DNA from: Rhodopseudomonas pseudopalustris
GTDB lineage: Bacteria; Pseudomonadota; Alphaproteobacteria; Rhizobiales; Xanthobacteraceae
Assembly: GCF_900110435.1 (NCBI RefSeq)
Contig: NZ_FODT01000002.1
Span: forward strand, 372,001 to 436,000
DNA: 64,000 nt
Direction: 5' to 3'
Numbering within the stretch: the stretch's first letter is position 1; each line of letters starts with the position of its first letter. Shown here piece by piece: positions 1 to 10,102 of this stretch. Position numbers and translations under genes: made by a program. A model generated the notes under the pieces. That model was not told where the DNA came from, ran no database searches, and saw only the letters and a program-made list of their open reading frames with translations.

Positions 1-423
1 CACGGCGGGCCGAAGGCCGCCATGGTCGAAGCGTTGAAGCTGGTGCAGGAGGCCGAAGGCTGGGTTTCCGATGCGCATCTGAAGGAAGCCGCGCAGGCGC
101 TCGGCGTCACCACCGCCGAAATCGAAAGCCTCGCGACGTTCTACAGCCAGATCTTCCGCAGGCCTGTCGGCGACACCGTGATCCTGCTGTGCGACGGCTT
201 GAGCTGCTATCTCTGCGGCGGCGATGCGGTGCGCGATGCGATCATGAGCAGGCTCGGCATCGGCTTCGGCGAGACCACGCCGGACGGCAAGTTCACGCTG
301 ATCAATATCTGCTGCGTCGGCGGTTGCGACCGCGCGCCGGTGGCTCTCGTCGGGCCGGAGCGCAAGCTGGTCGGTCCGCTGACGGCTGACGATCTCGACG
401 CGTTGATCGGAGGCAGACCATGA
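1..423 (+). CDS. nuoE: NADH-quinone oxidoreductase subunit E (partial, 5' end outside window)
   Basis: Peripheral-arm subunit of respiratory complex I, carrying the N1a [2Fe-2S] cluster. The reading frame is open back to base 1 (HGGPKAAM precedes the first ATG at 22) and the usual N-terminal helices are missing, so the true start lies upstream of the window. The thioredoxin-like fold is marked by the ligand pattern C-x4-C (LLCDGLSC) and C-x3-C (CCVGGC). The stop overlaps the nuoF start by four bases (ATGA). nuoA to nuoD are expected upstream. Confidence 0.95.
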   Translation, partial: HGGPKAAMVEALKLVQEAEGWVSDAHLKEAAQALGVTTAEIESLATFYSQIFRRPVGDTVILLCDGLSCYLCGGDAVRDAIMSRLGIGFGETTPDGKFTLINICCVGGCDRAPVALVGPERKLVGPLTADDLDALIGGRP

Positions 424-1706
424 GCAAGAAGCCGCTCACCGGCCGCGCCAGAGCCGACCGTCAGCCGCACAGCCTCGCCGCATGGCGCGGGCTCGGCGGT
501 GGTGCTGCGTTGGCGCTGGCCTTGAAGCGCCACAGCCCCGAGGCCGTCATCGCGATGGTCGAGGCCGCGGGTCTGCGCGGCCGCGGCGGCGCGGGATTCC
601 CGACCGCGAACAAATGGCGCTTCATGCGCGCCGGCGCGGATAAAGCGGGGCCGGGCGCGCGTTATCTCTGCGTCAATGGCGACGAGACCGAGCCGGGTTC
701 GTTCAAGGACCGGCTGCTGATGGAGGCGTTGCCGCATCAGCTGATCGAGGGCGCGACGATCGCGGCCTATGCGACCGGCGCGACCGAAGTGATCATCCTC
801 GTGCGCGACGAGTATCGCGCCGCCGCGGCCGCGCTGACCCGCGCGATCACCGAGGCCGAACAGGCCGGTTGGCTCGGACGGGACATTCTCGGCTCCGGCT
901 TCGATCTGATGATGCGCGTCCATACCTCGGCCGGCCGCTATATTGTCGGCGAAGAGACCGCGCTGATCGCCGCCCTCGAAGGCGAGCGTCCGGTGCCGCG
1001 ACATCGCCCGCCCTATCCGGCGGTGAGCGGGCTTTGGGGACGGCCGACCACGGTCAACAATGTCGAGACGTTGTCGGCGGTGCCTTCGATCATCGAGAAC
1101 GGCGCCGATTGGTATCGTGGCCTGTCGCGGTCGGACGAAGGCGGCACCAAGCTCTACGGGGTGTCCGGCTGCGTCGCGCGCCCGCAATTGATCGAAGCCC
1201 CGATGGGCACCACAGGGCGCGAGTTGATCGAGATTTGCGGCGGCATTCGCAACGGCCGCGCGTTGTTCGCGTTCCAGCCCGGCGGCGGCGCGACTGCGTT
1301 TCTGGAAACGGCCGAACTCGACGTGCCGCTGGACTTCACCCACACCAAGAAGGCCGGCAGTTCGCTCGGCACCGGCGCGCTGATCGTGCTCGACGATCGC
1401 GCCTGTCCGGTCGCAGCGATCGGCCGCCACATGCGGTTCTATGCGCGCGAGAGCTGCGGGCTTTGCACGCCCTGCCGAGATGGCTTGCCGTGGGTCGCGA
1501 AACTGCTCGATACGCTGGAAGCCGGCCGTGGCGCGAAAGCCGATCTCGATCTGCTGCACAGCCATGTCCAATTGTCCGCTCCCTCGGGGCGCAGCTATTG
1601 CGACCTCAACACCGGCGCGCTGACGCCGCTGAAGAGCGGACTCGAACGCTTCGGCGACATCTTCACGGCCCATCTGCAGGGCTCCTGTCCGGTGGGCCGC
1701 GCATGA
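420..1706 (+). CDS. nuoF: NADH-quinone oxidoreductase subunit F
   Basis: NADH-oxidising subunit of complex I (428 residues, normal length). It binds FMN and NADH through the glycine-rich GRGGAGFP segment near residue 57 and passes electrons to the N3 [4Fe-4S] cluster, whose ligands are visible as ESCGLCTPC plus a later Cys in GRSYC. It overlaps nuoE and nuoG by ATGA junctions, indicating translational coupling within the operon. Confidence 0.97.
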   Translation: MSKKPLTGRARADRQPHSLAAWRGLGGGAALALALKRHSPEAVIAMVEAAGLRGRGGAGFPTANKWRFMRAGADKAGPGARYLCVNGDETEPGSFKDRLLMEALPHQLIEGATIAAYATGATEVIILVRDEYRAAAAALTRAITEAEQAGWLGRDILGSGFDLMMRVHTSAGRYIVGEETALIAALEGERPVPRHRPPYPAVSGLWGRPTTVNNVETLSAVPSIIENGADWYRGLSRSDEGGTKLYGVSGCVARPQLIEAPMGTTGRELIEICGGIRNGRALFAFQPGGGATAFLETAELDVPLDFTHTKKAGSSLGTGALIVLDDRACPVAAIGRHMRFYARESCGLCTPCRDGLPWVAKLLDTLEAGRGAKADLDLLHSHVQLSAPSGRSYCDLNTGALTPLKSGLERFGDIFTAHLQGSCPVGRA

Positions 1707-4321
1707 CCAGGAAGATCGAGATCGATGGACGCGTGATCGAGGCCGGCGACGGCGACGATCTGTTGTCGGCATGTCTGACCCATGGCATCGACGTGCCGTA
1801 TTTCTGCTGGCACGGCGCGCTCGGCTCGGTCGGCGCCTGCCGGCAATGCGCGGTGAAGGTCTATTCCGGCCCCGACGACACCGAAGGCCGCATCGTGATG
1901 TCGTGCATGACCCCGGTCGCCGATGTCGAGCGCGTGTCCGTCAGCGACCCCGAAGCTGCGCAGTTCCGCGCGCAGGTGATCGAATGGTTGATGGTCAATC
2001 ATCCGCACGATTGCCCGGTCTGCGAAGAGGCCGGCTCCTGCCATCTGCAGGACATGACGATCGCCACCGGCCATAACATCCGCCGCTATCGCTTCGACAA
2101 GCGCACCCATCGCAATCAGGATCTCGGGCCGCTGCTGACGCACGAGATGAACCGCTGCATCGCCTGTTATCGCTGCACCCGGTTCTATCGCGACTATGCC
2201 GGCGGCCGCGACCTCGACGCCTTCGGCGCGCACGACAACGTGTATTTCGGCCGCGCCGAGGACGGTCCGTTGGAGAGCCCGTTCGCCGGCAATCTGGCCG
2301 AGGTCTGCCCGACCGGCGTGTTCAACGACAAGGGCTGGTCGCAGGACTACGCCCGTAAATGGGACATGCGCGCGACGCCTTCGGTCTGTCCGCATTGCGC
2401 GGTCGGCTGCAACATCCTGGTCGACCAGCGCGGTGGACGGGTCAAGCGGGTGCAGAACCGCTATCATGGCGCGCTCAACGGCTACTTCATCTGCGATCGC
2501 GGCCGGTATGGCCCGCTGCACGTCGTCTCCGATGCGCGATTGCTGACGCCGCTGATAAACGGCGAGGCGGCCGGCGAGCACGACGCCTGCGCGGCGGCGC
2601 ACGCCGCGGTCGCCGAAGGCGCAATCGGCATCGGTTCGCCCCGCGCCTCGCTGGAGGCGAACTACGCGCTGCAGCGTTTGGTCGGCCCGGAACGGTTCTT
2701 CGCCGGCGTCTCGGACGCCGAAGCCGCGATGGTCCGGCGCATCGTGGCCATTCTGCGCGCCGGCCCGGCGCAGATCGCCTCGCTCGCGGATGTCGAGCAA
2801 GCCGACGCGGTGCTGGTGCTCGGCGAAGATCTCACCAACACATCCCCGCGCATTGCGCTGGCGTTGCGCCAGACCGCGCGCGGCGCCGAGCGCGAGCTCG
2901 CCGCGCAAAAGGGCGTGCCGCAGTGGCTCGATCCGGCGGTCCGTGTCGCCGGTGAAGGCCGCCGTTCGCCGATCATCCTCGCTACGCCGGTCGTCGATCC
3001 GCTCGACGACATTGCGGCGCTGGCTCTGCGACGCGACCCGCAGGCCATCATTAATTTCGGCGCATGCCTCGCCGCCGCGCTCGGCGGCGTCGCGAGCGCA
3101 GATGCCGACGCAAACCGCGTCGCCGACATTCTCGCGGCTGCCGAGCGCCCGCTGATCATCGCCGGTTGCTCGCTCGGGACAGCCGGCATCATCGAAGTCG
3201 CTGCAGCGCTCGTCTCGACGCTCGGTCCCAAGGCGCGGATTGCGCTGCTGCCGCCGGAGGCCAACAGCATCGGCCTGGCGTTGCTCGGCGGCGACGGCGT
3301 CGAGAGCGCTGCTGCGCTGCTGGAGCGCGGCGCGGCCAAGGCCGCGATCGTGCTCGAAAGCGATCTGTTCGAACGCGCGCCGCGCGCCAGCGTCGAGCGG
3401 CTGTTCGCCGCCGCCAAATCCGTGGTGGTGCTGGATTCGATGGCCAGCGAGACCACCGCGCGGGCGTCGATCGCGCTGCCGGTCGCGCCCTTCACCGAAT
3501 GCGCCGGGACCTTCGTCAACTACGAAGGCCGCGCGCAACGCTTCTTCGCCGCCGTGCCGTCGTCCGAAGCGACGCCTGCGTCGTGGCGACGGCTCGACGT
3601 GTTCGGCGCCGGCGACTGGCACGGGCTCGACGCGTTGATCGGCGACCTGATCGTCGAGCGTCCCGATCTGGTCGGCGTCGCGGATGCCGCGCCCGACGCC
3701 GATTTCATGATGGCCGACGGCCAGGTGACCCGTGCGCCGCGGCCCTATTCCGGCCGCACGGCTGACGACCGCGCCGGTCAGTTCGCCGACGCAGCGCCGC
3801 CGATCGATCTCGACGGGCCGATGACTTTCGGCATCAAGGGCGCGCGCGGCACGGCCGTGCCGCCGGCGCTGATCACCAGCTACAAGACCTCAGGGCACCA
3901 CTCCGCCAACAACGTCACGCGCTTCATGGAAGAGGTCGGCGGCCCGCTGCGCGGCGGCGATCCCGGCGCGATGCTGCTGAAGGCGGGCGAGGCATCGCTG
4001 CCCGACGCGCCGCCGTCTCGGGCGGTCGAAGGCGACGGGCTATTGCTGGTGCCGTTGCACGACGCGTTCTCCGGCTGGGAGTTGAGCCGCGCCAGCGCGC
4101 TGCTCGCCGCGCGCGCGCCTGCGCCGCGGCTCCTGCTGCATCCTGACGACGCTGCGCTGCATGGCCTCACGCACGGCGCCGCCGCGCTGGTCGACGGCCG
4201 GCTTTACCCCGCGACGGTTTCGCTCGATGCCTCGCTGCCACGCGGCACGGTGGCGATCAGCGCCGGCGTCGGCGTGCCGCGCGGGCCGCTGCACCGCGTC
4301 CGAGTGGAGGCGGCGCGATGA
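1703..4321 (+). CDS. nuoG: NADH-quinone oxidoreductase subunit G (E. coli-type, with N7 cluster)
   Basis: Iron-sulfur wire subunit of complex I, 872 residues from ATG 1703, which overlaps the nuoF stop. The frame is open further upstream, but that stretch only shadows nuoF. Ligands: [2Fe-2S] C35, C46, C49, C68; [4Fe-4S] H100, C104, C107, C113; second [4Fe-4S] C152, C155, C158, C202. An extra C-x2-C-x3-C-x27-C set (C229, C232, C236, C264) matches the N7 cluster of E. coli NuoG. A molybdopterin-oxidoreductase-like domain fills the C-terminal two thirds. The length and N7 site separate it from the shorter (about 690-residue) mitochondrial-type NuoG of many alphaproteobacteria. Confidence 0.96.
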   Translation: MTRKIEIDGRVIEAGDGDDLLSACLTHGIDVPYFCWHGALGSVGACRQCAVKVYSGPDDTEGRIVMSCMTPVADVERVSVSDPEAAQFRAQVIEWLMVNHPHDCPVCEEAGSCHLQDMTIATGHNIRRYRFDKRTHRNQDLGPLLTHEMNRCIACYRCTRFYRDYAGGRDLDAFGAHDNVYFGRAEDGPLESPFAGNLAEVCPTGVFNDKGWSQDYARKWDMRATPSVCPHCAVGCNILVDQRGGRVKRVQNRYHGALNGYFICDRGRYGPLHVVSDARLLTPLINGEAAGEHDACAAAHAAVAEGAIGIGSPRASLEANYALQRLVGPERFFAGVSDAEAAMVRRIVAILRAGPAQIASLADVEQADAVLVLGEDLTNTSPRIALALRQTARGAERELAAQKGVPQWLDPAVRVAGEGRRSPIILATPVVDPLDDIAALALRRDPQAIINFGACLAAALGGVASADADANRVADILAAAERPLIIAGCSLGTAGIIEVAAALVSTLGPKARIALLPPEANSIGLALLGGDGVESAAALLERGAAKAAIVLESDLFERAPRASVERLFAAAKSVVVLDSMASETTARASIALPVAPFTECAGTFVNYEGRAQRFFAAVPSSEATPASWRRLDVFGAGDWHGLDALIGDLIVERPDLVGVADAAPDADFMMADGQVTRAPRPYSGRTADDRAGQFADAAPPIDLDGPMTFGIKGARGTAVPPALITSYKTSGHHSANNVTRFMEEVGGPLRGGDPGAMLLKAGEASLPDAPPSRAVEGDGLLLVPLHDAFSGWELSRASALLAARAPAPRLLLHPDDAALHGLTHGAAALVDGRLYPATVSLDASLPRGTVAISAGVGVPRGPLHRVRVEAAR

Positions 4322-5277
4322 TCGGTCTCATCATCACCGCGACGATTTCGGTCACCCTGATCATGGTGCTGCTGGTGGTCGCCGGCACTTTCACCTGGGT
4401 GGAGCGGCGACTGCTCGGATTCGTGCAGGAGCGGCTCGGGCCGAACCGCGTCGGGCCGTTCGGCTCGCTGCAATGGGTCGCCGACACCGTCAAGATTCTC
4501 ACCAAGGAGGATCGCCCGCCGCCTGGTGCCGACAAGTTCACTTACATCCTTGCGCCCGCGGTCGCCGCGACGCCGGTGCTCGCCGGCTTTGGCGTCATCG
4601 AATTCGGCGACGGCCTGTCGCTCGCCGCGGTCGATGTCGGCGTGCTGTTTCTGATCGGCATGTTGGGTCTCACCGCCTATGCCGTGGTGCTCGGCGCCTG
4701 GGCGTCGCATAGTCGCTTCGCGCTGATGGGCGGGATGCGCGCCGCGGCGCAGATGCTCGCTTACGAAGTGTTCCTCGGCCTGTCGCTGATGGGCGCAGTC
4801 ATGCTTGCCGGTTCGCTCTCGATGAACGCGATTGTCGAGGCGCAGCGCGACGTCTGGTTCGTTGTGCTGCAGCCGCTCGGCGCGGCGCTGTTCTGCATCG
4901 CCGGCGTCGCCGCCGCGCACCGGCTGCCGTTCGATCTGCCGGAGTCCGAGAACGACCTCGTCGCCGGCTTCATGACCGAGTACACCGGCATGTCGTTCGG
5001 TCTGTTCTTCCTCGGCGAATATCTTGCGGTGCTGCTGGTGTCGGCCCTGGCGGTGACGCTGTTTTTCGGCGGCTGGCTGGGGCCGTGGCTGCCGGGGCCG
5101 ATCTGGTTCGGACTGAAGACGGGGGTGATCGCCGTGGTGTTCGTCTGGCTGCGCGCGACGCTGCCGCGGCCGCGCTACGACCAGTTACTGAGTTTCGCCT
5201 GGAAGATCGCGCTGCCGTTGTCGCTGGCCAATCTGCTGCTGACCGGCATCGTCGTGGTGGCGAGGAGCGCGTCATGA
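4318..5277 (+). CDS. nuoH: NADH-quinone oxidoreductase subunit H
   Basis: Membrane subunit of complex I that helps form the quinone pocket and links the peripheral arm to the proton-pumping arm. At 319 residues it has normal length, with about eight hydrophobic segments. Family signatures include [18 protein letters not shown] near the N-terminus and the acidic loop [12 protein letters not shown]. Its start overlaps the nuoG stop and its stop overlaps the nuoI start (ATGA). Confidence 0.97.
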   Translation: MIGLIITATISVTLIMVLLVVAGTFTWVERRLLGFVQERLGPNRVGPFGSLQWVADTVKILTKEDRPPPGADKFTYILAPAVAATPVLAGFGVIEFGDGLSLAAVDVGVLFLIGMLGLTAYAVVLGAWASHSRFALMGGMRAAAQMLAYEVFLGLSLMGAVMLAGSLSMNAIVEAQRDVWFVVLQPLGAALFCIAGVAAAHRLPFDLPESENDLVAGFMTEYTGMSFGLFFLGEYLAVLLVSALAVTLFFGGWLGPWLPGPIWFGLKTGVIAVVFVWLRATLPRPRYDQLLSFAWKIALPLSLANLLLTGIVVVARSAS

Positions 5278-5789
5278 TCGGCTGGCTGGAGGCGATGTTG
5301 CGGGTCGGCCGCAAACTGTTCGTCAAGGCGGAGACCCAGCTCTATCCGGAGGAGAAGCCGAAGCTGTATCCGCGCAGCCGCGGCCGCATCGTGCTGACCC
5401 GCGATCCGGATGGTCAGGAGCGCTGCGTCGCCTGCAACCTGTGTGCGGTGGTGTGCCCGGTCGGCTGCATCGACCTCACCAAAGCGGTGGCCGACGACGG
5501 CCGCTGGTATCCCGAACATTTCCGCATCAATTTCGCGCGCTGCATCTTCTGCGGCTTCTGCGAGGAGGCGTGCCCGACCTCGGCGATCCAGCTCACGCCG
5601 GATTTCGAACTCGGCGAGTGGCGGCGCGACGCGCTGGTCTACGAGAAGCACGATCTTCTGATCTCCGGCGAGGGCAAGGTGCGCGGCTATCGCTACTGGT
5701 CGGTTGCCGGCAAGGCGATCGACGGCAAGGACAAGGGCGATGCCGAGCACGAATCCCCGCCGGTCGACTTGAGGGGGCTGCTGCCATGA
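5274..5789 (+). CDS. nuoI: NADH-quinone oxidoreductase subunit I
   Basis: Ferredoxin-like subunit with two [4Fe-4S] clusters (N6a, N6b) that passes electrons towards quinone. The ATG at 5274 overlaps the nuoH stop and gives 171 residues; the frame is open further upstream but that stretch is antisense-free shadow of nuoH. Both cluster motifs are present: [12 protein letters not shown] and [16 protein letters not shown] overlap with nuoJ follows. Confidence 0.97.
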   Translation: MIGWLEAMLRVGRKLFVKAETQLYPEEKPKLYPRSRGRIVLTRDPDGQERCVACNLCAVVCPVGCIDLTKAVADDGRWYPEHFRINFARCIFCGFCEEACPTSAIQLTPDFELGEWRRDALVYEKHDLLISGEGKVRGYRYWSVAGKAIDGKDKGDAEHESPPVDLRGLLP

Positions 5790-6292
5790 GCCTGCTGCTC
5801 GCCATCTATGCCGGAGCCTTCGCGCTGGTGTCCGCGGCGATCGCGGTGACGCGACCGAACGCGGTGCATGCGCTGCTGTATCTGGTGGTGACGCTGCTGG
5901 CGCTGGCGGTTGCGTTCTTCGCGCTCGGCGCTGCGTTCGCGGCCGTGCTGCTGATCATGATCTACGCCGGCGCGATCGTGGTGCTGTTCGTCTTCGTGGT
6001 AATGACGCTGCCGATCTCGCCGGAATCGATGACGCGGGAGCGCGCCAGCTTGCGCGGCGCCTGGCCGGTGCCATTGCTGCTGTCGGTGCTGATCATCGCG
6101 CCGTTCGTGTTCGGCGAATTCGGCATCGCGGCCAACACCGCCGCCGCGCCGGTGTCGGCGCAGCAGGTCGGGCGTCTGCTGTTCGGGCCGTGGGCGCTGG
6201 CGGTCGAACTCGCCTCGCTGCTGCTGCTCGCCGGCCTGATCGGCGTTCGTCATATCGGCCGCAGCGACCGCACCCCGAGGAGCCGCCCATGA
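5786..6292 (+). CDS. nuoJ: NADH-quinone oxidoreductase subunit J
   Basis: Membrane-arm subunit of complex I, 168 residues from ATG 5786, chosen because it overlaps the nuoI stop. Five hydrophobic segments are apparent, and the conserved [15 protein letters not shown] stretch in the third one is typical of NuoJ. It overlaps nuoK by four bases. Confidence 0.95.
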   Translation: MSLLLAIYAGAFALVSAAIAVTRPNAVHALLYLVVTLLALAVAFFALGAAFAAVLLIMIYAGAIVVLFVFVVMTLPISPESMTRERASLRGAWPVPLLLSVLIIAPFVFGEFGIAANTAAAPVSAQQVGRLLFGPWALAVELASLLLLAGLIGVRHIGRSDRTPRSRP

Positions 6293-6597
6293 CCGGTTCC
6301 GACCTGATCGCGATGATGATCCTCGCCGCCGGCCTGTTCGCCATCGGGCTGTTCGGCGTGCTGGCGCGGCGCGGCATCATGTTTCAGCTGGTCGCGCTGG
6401 AAGTCGCGTTGAGCGGCCCGGCACTCGGCTTCGTCGCCGCCGGCGCCTATCATGCCGATCCGCAAGGGCAGGGGATGTTCATTCTGGTGCTGACGCTCGC
6501 CGCGGCCGAGGTCGCGGTCGGGCTCGCTTTGTTTCTGCGCATCCGCCGCATCGCCGGCAGCGACGACAGCGACGTTATCAGTGGGATGAAGGGATGA
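6289..6597 (+). CDS. nuoK: NADH-quinone oxidoreductase subunit K
   Basis: Small (102-residue) membrane-arm subunit of complex I with three hydrophobic segments. The glutamates expected for proton transfer are present in FQLVALEVALSG and LTLAAAEVAVGLA. The start at 6289 overlaps the nuoJ stop; the stop overlaps the nuoL start at 6594. Confidence 0.95.
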   Translation: MTGSDLIAMMILAAGLFAIGLFGVLARRGIMFQLVALEVALSGPALGFVAAGAYHADPQGQGMFILVLTLAAAEVAVGLALFLRIRRIAGSDDSDVISGMKG

Positions 6598-8666
6598 GCA
6601 TGATCAGCTTGCTTCCCTTCGTGCCGGTGCCGGCGCTGGTTGGCTTCATCGTGCTGTCGCTGACGCCGGCGACGCTGTCGCGCGCCGTCGTCATTGCGAT
6701 CGGCGTCGGCGCAGCGGTGCTGCCGGCAATTCTGTTCGCGCCGGTCGCGCTGTCCTGCCTCGACGGCGCCTGCGTGTCTGGCGCAGTGGCGCCGATCCTG
6801 TCGATCGACGTCGGCGTTTTCGTCGCGCAAATCGCGATGTCGCTCGATCCGCTCAGCATGGTCACCGGCGGCACCGTCGCGGTGGTCGCCGCGCTGGTGC
6901 TGATCTATTCCGGCGCCTATATGGGCTCCGAACCGCTGCCCGAGCTGCGCCGTTACTTCGCGCTGATGAATCTGTTTCTCGCCGGCATGCTGGCGGTGGT
7001 GTTCGCCGGCGATGTCATCCTGCTGTTCCTCGGCTGGGAAACCATCGGCCTGTGCAGCTTCATGCTGATCGCTTTCTACACCAAGCTGCCGAAGGCGGTG
7101 TCGGCCGGGCGCAAGGCGCTGATCACCACGCGCATCGCCGACACCATGCTGCTGGCCGGCCTGATGATGCTGTTCCTCTCCGCCGGCACCACGCGGCTCG
7201 ACGGCATGCTCGCCGCGGTGCCGTCGATCGACCCGTGGCGGCTGGCGCCGATCGCCGGCCTGATCGCGCTCGGCGCACTCGGCAAATCGGCGCAGTTTCC
7301 GTTTCACACCTGGTTGCCGAGCGCGATGGCGGGCCCGACGCCGGTGTCGGCGCTGCTGCATTCCGCGACCATGGTGGCTGCCGGCGTGATCCTGCTCGCG
7401 CGGCTCGCGCCGCTGTTCGCCGCGGCGCCGGAAATCTCCGCCATGGTGGCGATGCTCGGCATCCTGACCGCGGCGTTTGGCGCGCTGATCGCGGTGATCC
7501 AGCCCGACATCAAGAAGCTGCTGGCCTTCTCCACGATGAGCCAGATCGGCTTCATGGTGCTGGCGCTCGGGCTCGGTGCGCCGGCGGTGGCGCTGGCGCA
7601 TTTCGCGATCCACGCCGCGTTCAAATCGCTGCTGTTCCTCAGCGCCGGCGTGATGAGCCATGCCTCGGGCGGCTCGACCGCGATCGAGGCGCTGCGCGGT
7701 GCGCGCTATCGTCAGCCCTGGGCGTTCTGGAGCTTCGCGATCGGCGCCGCGTCGCTGGCTGGCCTGCCGGTGATCACCGCCGGCTGGTACTCCAAGGAAG
7801 CGGTGCTCGCCGCGGTGTGGAGCAGCGGACCGTGGGGCGTGCCGCTGTGGTTGCTCGCCGCGATTGCGGCGATGCTGACCGCCACCTATGCCTTCCGCGT
7901 CGTGTTCATCGCCGGCAGTCAGTCCGCCGATCTCGCAGCGCCGCCCTGGGGCGGCCTCGCGGTGCTGGTGCCGCTCGTCGTGCTGGCCACGGTGGCGGTG
8001 GTCGGCGGCTTGTCGGTCGGTGCGCTGATCAGTTTCGCCGGCGGCCCGCCGGAGGACATTCCGCTGTTGCTGGCGCTGCTCGGCGCCGCCGCGCCGATCC
8101 TCGGCGTGTTGCTCGCGCGACGATTCGTCCGCAATCCGCGTGAGCTCGAGCGGATCGCGGCCCGGTTGCGGCACGTCCGCGCATTCCGGATCGAGATCTT
8201 GTACTATTACTACTTCGTGCGGCGCTTCCGGCACGTCGCCACGGTACTCGGTAACGCTGAAGGCACCGAAGCAGTCGCACAAGCCGCGGCGCTGCGCCGC
8301 GAGGGCATTGACGTGCCCGGAACGGTAGCCGACGATCCGGCCGCGCGCGCCTTCGGCGTAGACGCAACGAAGCCGGATTTCATCGCGCGCGTGACCGACG
8401 GGCAGACGCCAATGGTGCGTCTCGTCTCCGGCGATCCGGTCGGACGGATTCTGATTGCCGTCGCGCGGGTGTTCGTCGGCAGTTTCGTCGCGCGCTTCAG
8501 TCCCGATCAGATCGATCGGGCCTGGATGGGCTTCGCGGGCGGTTTCGGCCATGCCTGGGCACAGGCGCGGCGGATACAGACCGGCCGCGTTCGCGATCAC
8601 TCGCTCTGGATTGCGCTCGGTTGCGTAGGACTTCTGTTGTTTGCCTGGGGGACGTCATGGCGCTGA
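6594..8666 (+). CDS. nuoL: NADH-quinone oxidoreductase subunit L
   Basis: Antiporter-like proton-pumping subunit at the distal end of the membrane arm, 690 residues. Recognisable segments include FLGWETIGLCSFMLIAFY and the FPFHTWLPSAMAGPTPVSALLHSATMV signature around residue 240. The C-terminus carries the long lateral helix region. ATG 6594 overlaps the nuoK stop; a second in-frame ATG at 6600 would remove only two residues. The end overlaps nuoM by ten bases. Confidence 0.96.
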   Translation: MSMISLLPFVPVPALVGFIVLSLTPATLSRAVVIAIGVGAAVLPAILFAPVALSCLDGACVSGAVAPILSIDVGVFVAQIAMSLDPLSMVTGGTVAVVAALVLIYSGAYMGSEPLPELRRYFALMNLFLAGMLAVVFAGDVILLFLGWETIGLCSFMLIAFYTKLPKAVSAGRKALITTRIADTMLLAGLMMLFLSAGTTRLDGMLAAVPSIDPWRLAPIAGLIALGALGKSAQFPFHTWLPSAMAGPTPVSALLHSATMVAAGVILLARLAPLFAAAPEISAMVAMLGILTAAFGALIAVIQPDIKKLLAFSTMSQIGFMVLALGLGAPAVALAHFAIHAAFKSLLFLSAGVMSHASGGSTAIEALRGARYRQPWAFWSFAIGAASLAGLPVITAGWYSKEAVLAAVWSSGPWGVPLWLLAAIAAMLTATYAFRVVFIAGSQSADLAAPPWGGLAVLVPLVVLATVAVVGGLSVGALISFAGGPPEDIPLLLALLGAAAPILGVLLARRFVRNPRELERIAARLRHVRAFRIEILYYYYFVRRFRHVATVLGNAEGTEAVAQAAALRREGIDVPGTVADDPAARAFGVDATKPDFIARVTDGQTPMVRLVSGDPVGRILIAVARVFVGSFVARFSPDQIDRAWMGFAGGFGHAWAQARRIQTGRVRDHSLWIALGCVGLLLFAWGTSWR

Positions 8667-10102
8667 TTGCGCTCATTCTGCTACCGGCCATTGGCGGCCT
8701 CGTCGCATTCTTCATCGCGGGACGCGGCGAGCGCGAACGATGGGTCACGATCGCGACCTTTGCGTTGATGCTCGTGCTGCTCGCCGCGATCGTCGCCGGC
8801 GCCGACGATGGCCGTTGGTACGCGAAAGTCTCCTATCCGTGGGTGCCGTCGTTCGGCATTTCGCTCGACTTCGCGATGGACGGGCTGTCGGCGGCCCTGA
8901 TCGCCATCGCCGCCGGACTCGGCATCATTTCGGTGATGGCGTCGTGGTCGGAGATCCGCACCCAGTCCGGGCTGTTTCACGCCAGCCTGTGCTGGACCGT
9001 GGCTGCGACGATCGGCGTGTTCCTGTCGTTCGACCTCTTGATCTTCGCGTTCTTCTGGGAAGCGATGCTGGTGCCGGCGTTCACACTGATCGCGGTGTGG
9101 GGCCATGGCGACCGCGAAGGCGCAGCGCTGAAATTCCTGATCTTCAACGCGGTCGCGGGATTTGGACTGCTGGCGGCGTCGTTCGCGCTGGCGTCGATGG
9201 CCGACCACATGACCTTCAACGCCTTCGAACTTGCGGAGATGAAGCTCAGCACGTCGGTGCAGGTCTGGATGCTGCTCGGCTTTTCGCTCGCCTTCCTGGT
9301 CAAGCTGTCGGTGCCGCCGTTCCACGCCTGGCTGCCTGAGGCTCATACGCTGGCCCCGACCGCAGGCTCGATCCTGCTTGCGGGCGTGCTGCTGAAGACC
9401 GGCGCCTACGGCCTGTTCCGGTTCGCGCCGATGCTGTTTCCGCAAGGCCTGGAGGCTGTGGCGCCCTACGGCATCGCGCTCGGCGCGGCCGGCGCGCTGT
9501 ACGGCGGCTTCGTCGCCTGCGGCCAGAACGACGCCAAGCGGCTGGTCGCCTACACCTCGATCGCGCATATGTCGATCGTGCTGATGGGCATCTCAGCCGG
9601 CGTGCAGTATGCGCTGGCCGGCGCTGCGGTCGAGATGATCGCGCATTCGTTCTCGGCCTCGGCTCTGTTTTTGCTGATCGGCGCGCTCTACGAGCGCACC
9701 CACACGCGCGATCTGCGCCAGCTCGGCGGTCTGCAACAGCTCGCGCCGCGTTTCGCTGCGGCTTTCGCGCTGTTCTGCTCTGCGCTGCTGGCGCTGCCCG
9801 GCACCGCGAACTTTGTCGGCGAGGCGCTGATCGTGGTGGGCATCTTCCAGGTCAACTGGGTGTTCGCGCTGCTGGCGCTGTCAACGCTGGTGGTCTCGGT
9901 GATCTACGCGACGCGGCTGCTGAAGGGGCTGGTGTTCGGCGTGCCGCGGACCAACGCGCCGCTCGCCGATCTCAACTGGCGCGAATATTGGCCGGTGCTG
10001 GTGATGAGCCTCGCCACCTTGATCATCGGGCTTTACCCGCAGGGCCTGCTGGCGCTGCTCGAACCGGCCATCAAGGCCGCGCTGGTGCTGCCTCGGCCAT
10101 GA
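8657..10102 (+). CDS. nuoM: NADH-quinone oxidoreductase subunit M
   Basis: Antiporter-like proton-pumping subunit, 481 residues from ATG 8657 (MALIALILLPAIGG). An upstream in-frame ATG at 8621 lies deeper inside nuoL and would add a non-hydrophobic leader, so it was rejected. Motifs: FFWEAMLVPAFTLI with the pump glutamate, and VPPFHAWLPEAHTLAPTAGS. The start lies inside the end of nuoL and the stop overlaps nuoN (ATGA). Confidence 0.96.
   Translation: MALIALILLPAIGGLVAFFIAGRGERERWVTIATFALMLVLLAAIVAGADDGRWYAKVSYPWVPSFGISLDFAMDGLSAALIAIAAGLGIISVMASWSEIRTQSGLFHASLCWTVAATIGVFLSFDLLIFAFFWEAMLVPAFTLIAVWGHGDREGAALKFLIFNAVAGFGLLAASFALASMADHMTFNAFELAEMKLSTSVQVWMLLGFSLAFLVKLSVPPFHAWLPEAHTLAPTAGSILLAGVLLKTGAYGLFRFAPMLFPQGLEAVAPYGIALGAAGALYGGFVACGQNDAKRLVAYTSIAHMSIVLMGISAGVQYALAGAAVEMIAHSFSASALFLLIGALYERTHTRDLRQLGGLQQLAPRFAAAFALFCSALLALPGTANFVGEALIVVGIFQVNWVFALLALSTLVVSVIYATRLLKGLVFGVPRTNAPLADLNWREYWPVLVMSLATLIIGLYPQGLLALLEPAIKAALVLPRP

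Noticed and set aside
207-1772. 521-residue minus-strand open frame opposite nuoE/nuoF
   Set aside because: Arg/Ala-rich antisense shadow of well-supported nuo genes; no domain. The same applies to the long antisense frames at 1595-3622 and 6450-8600.
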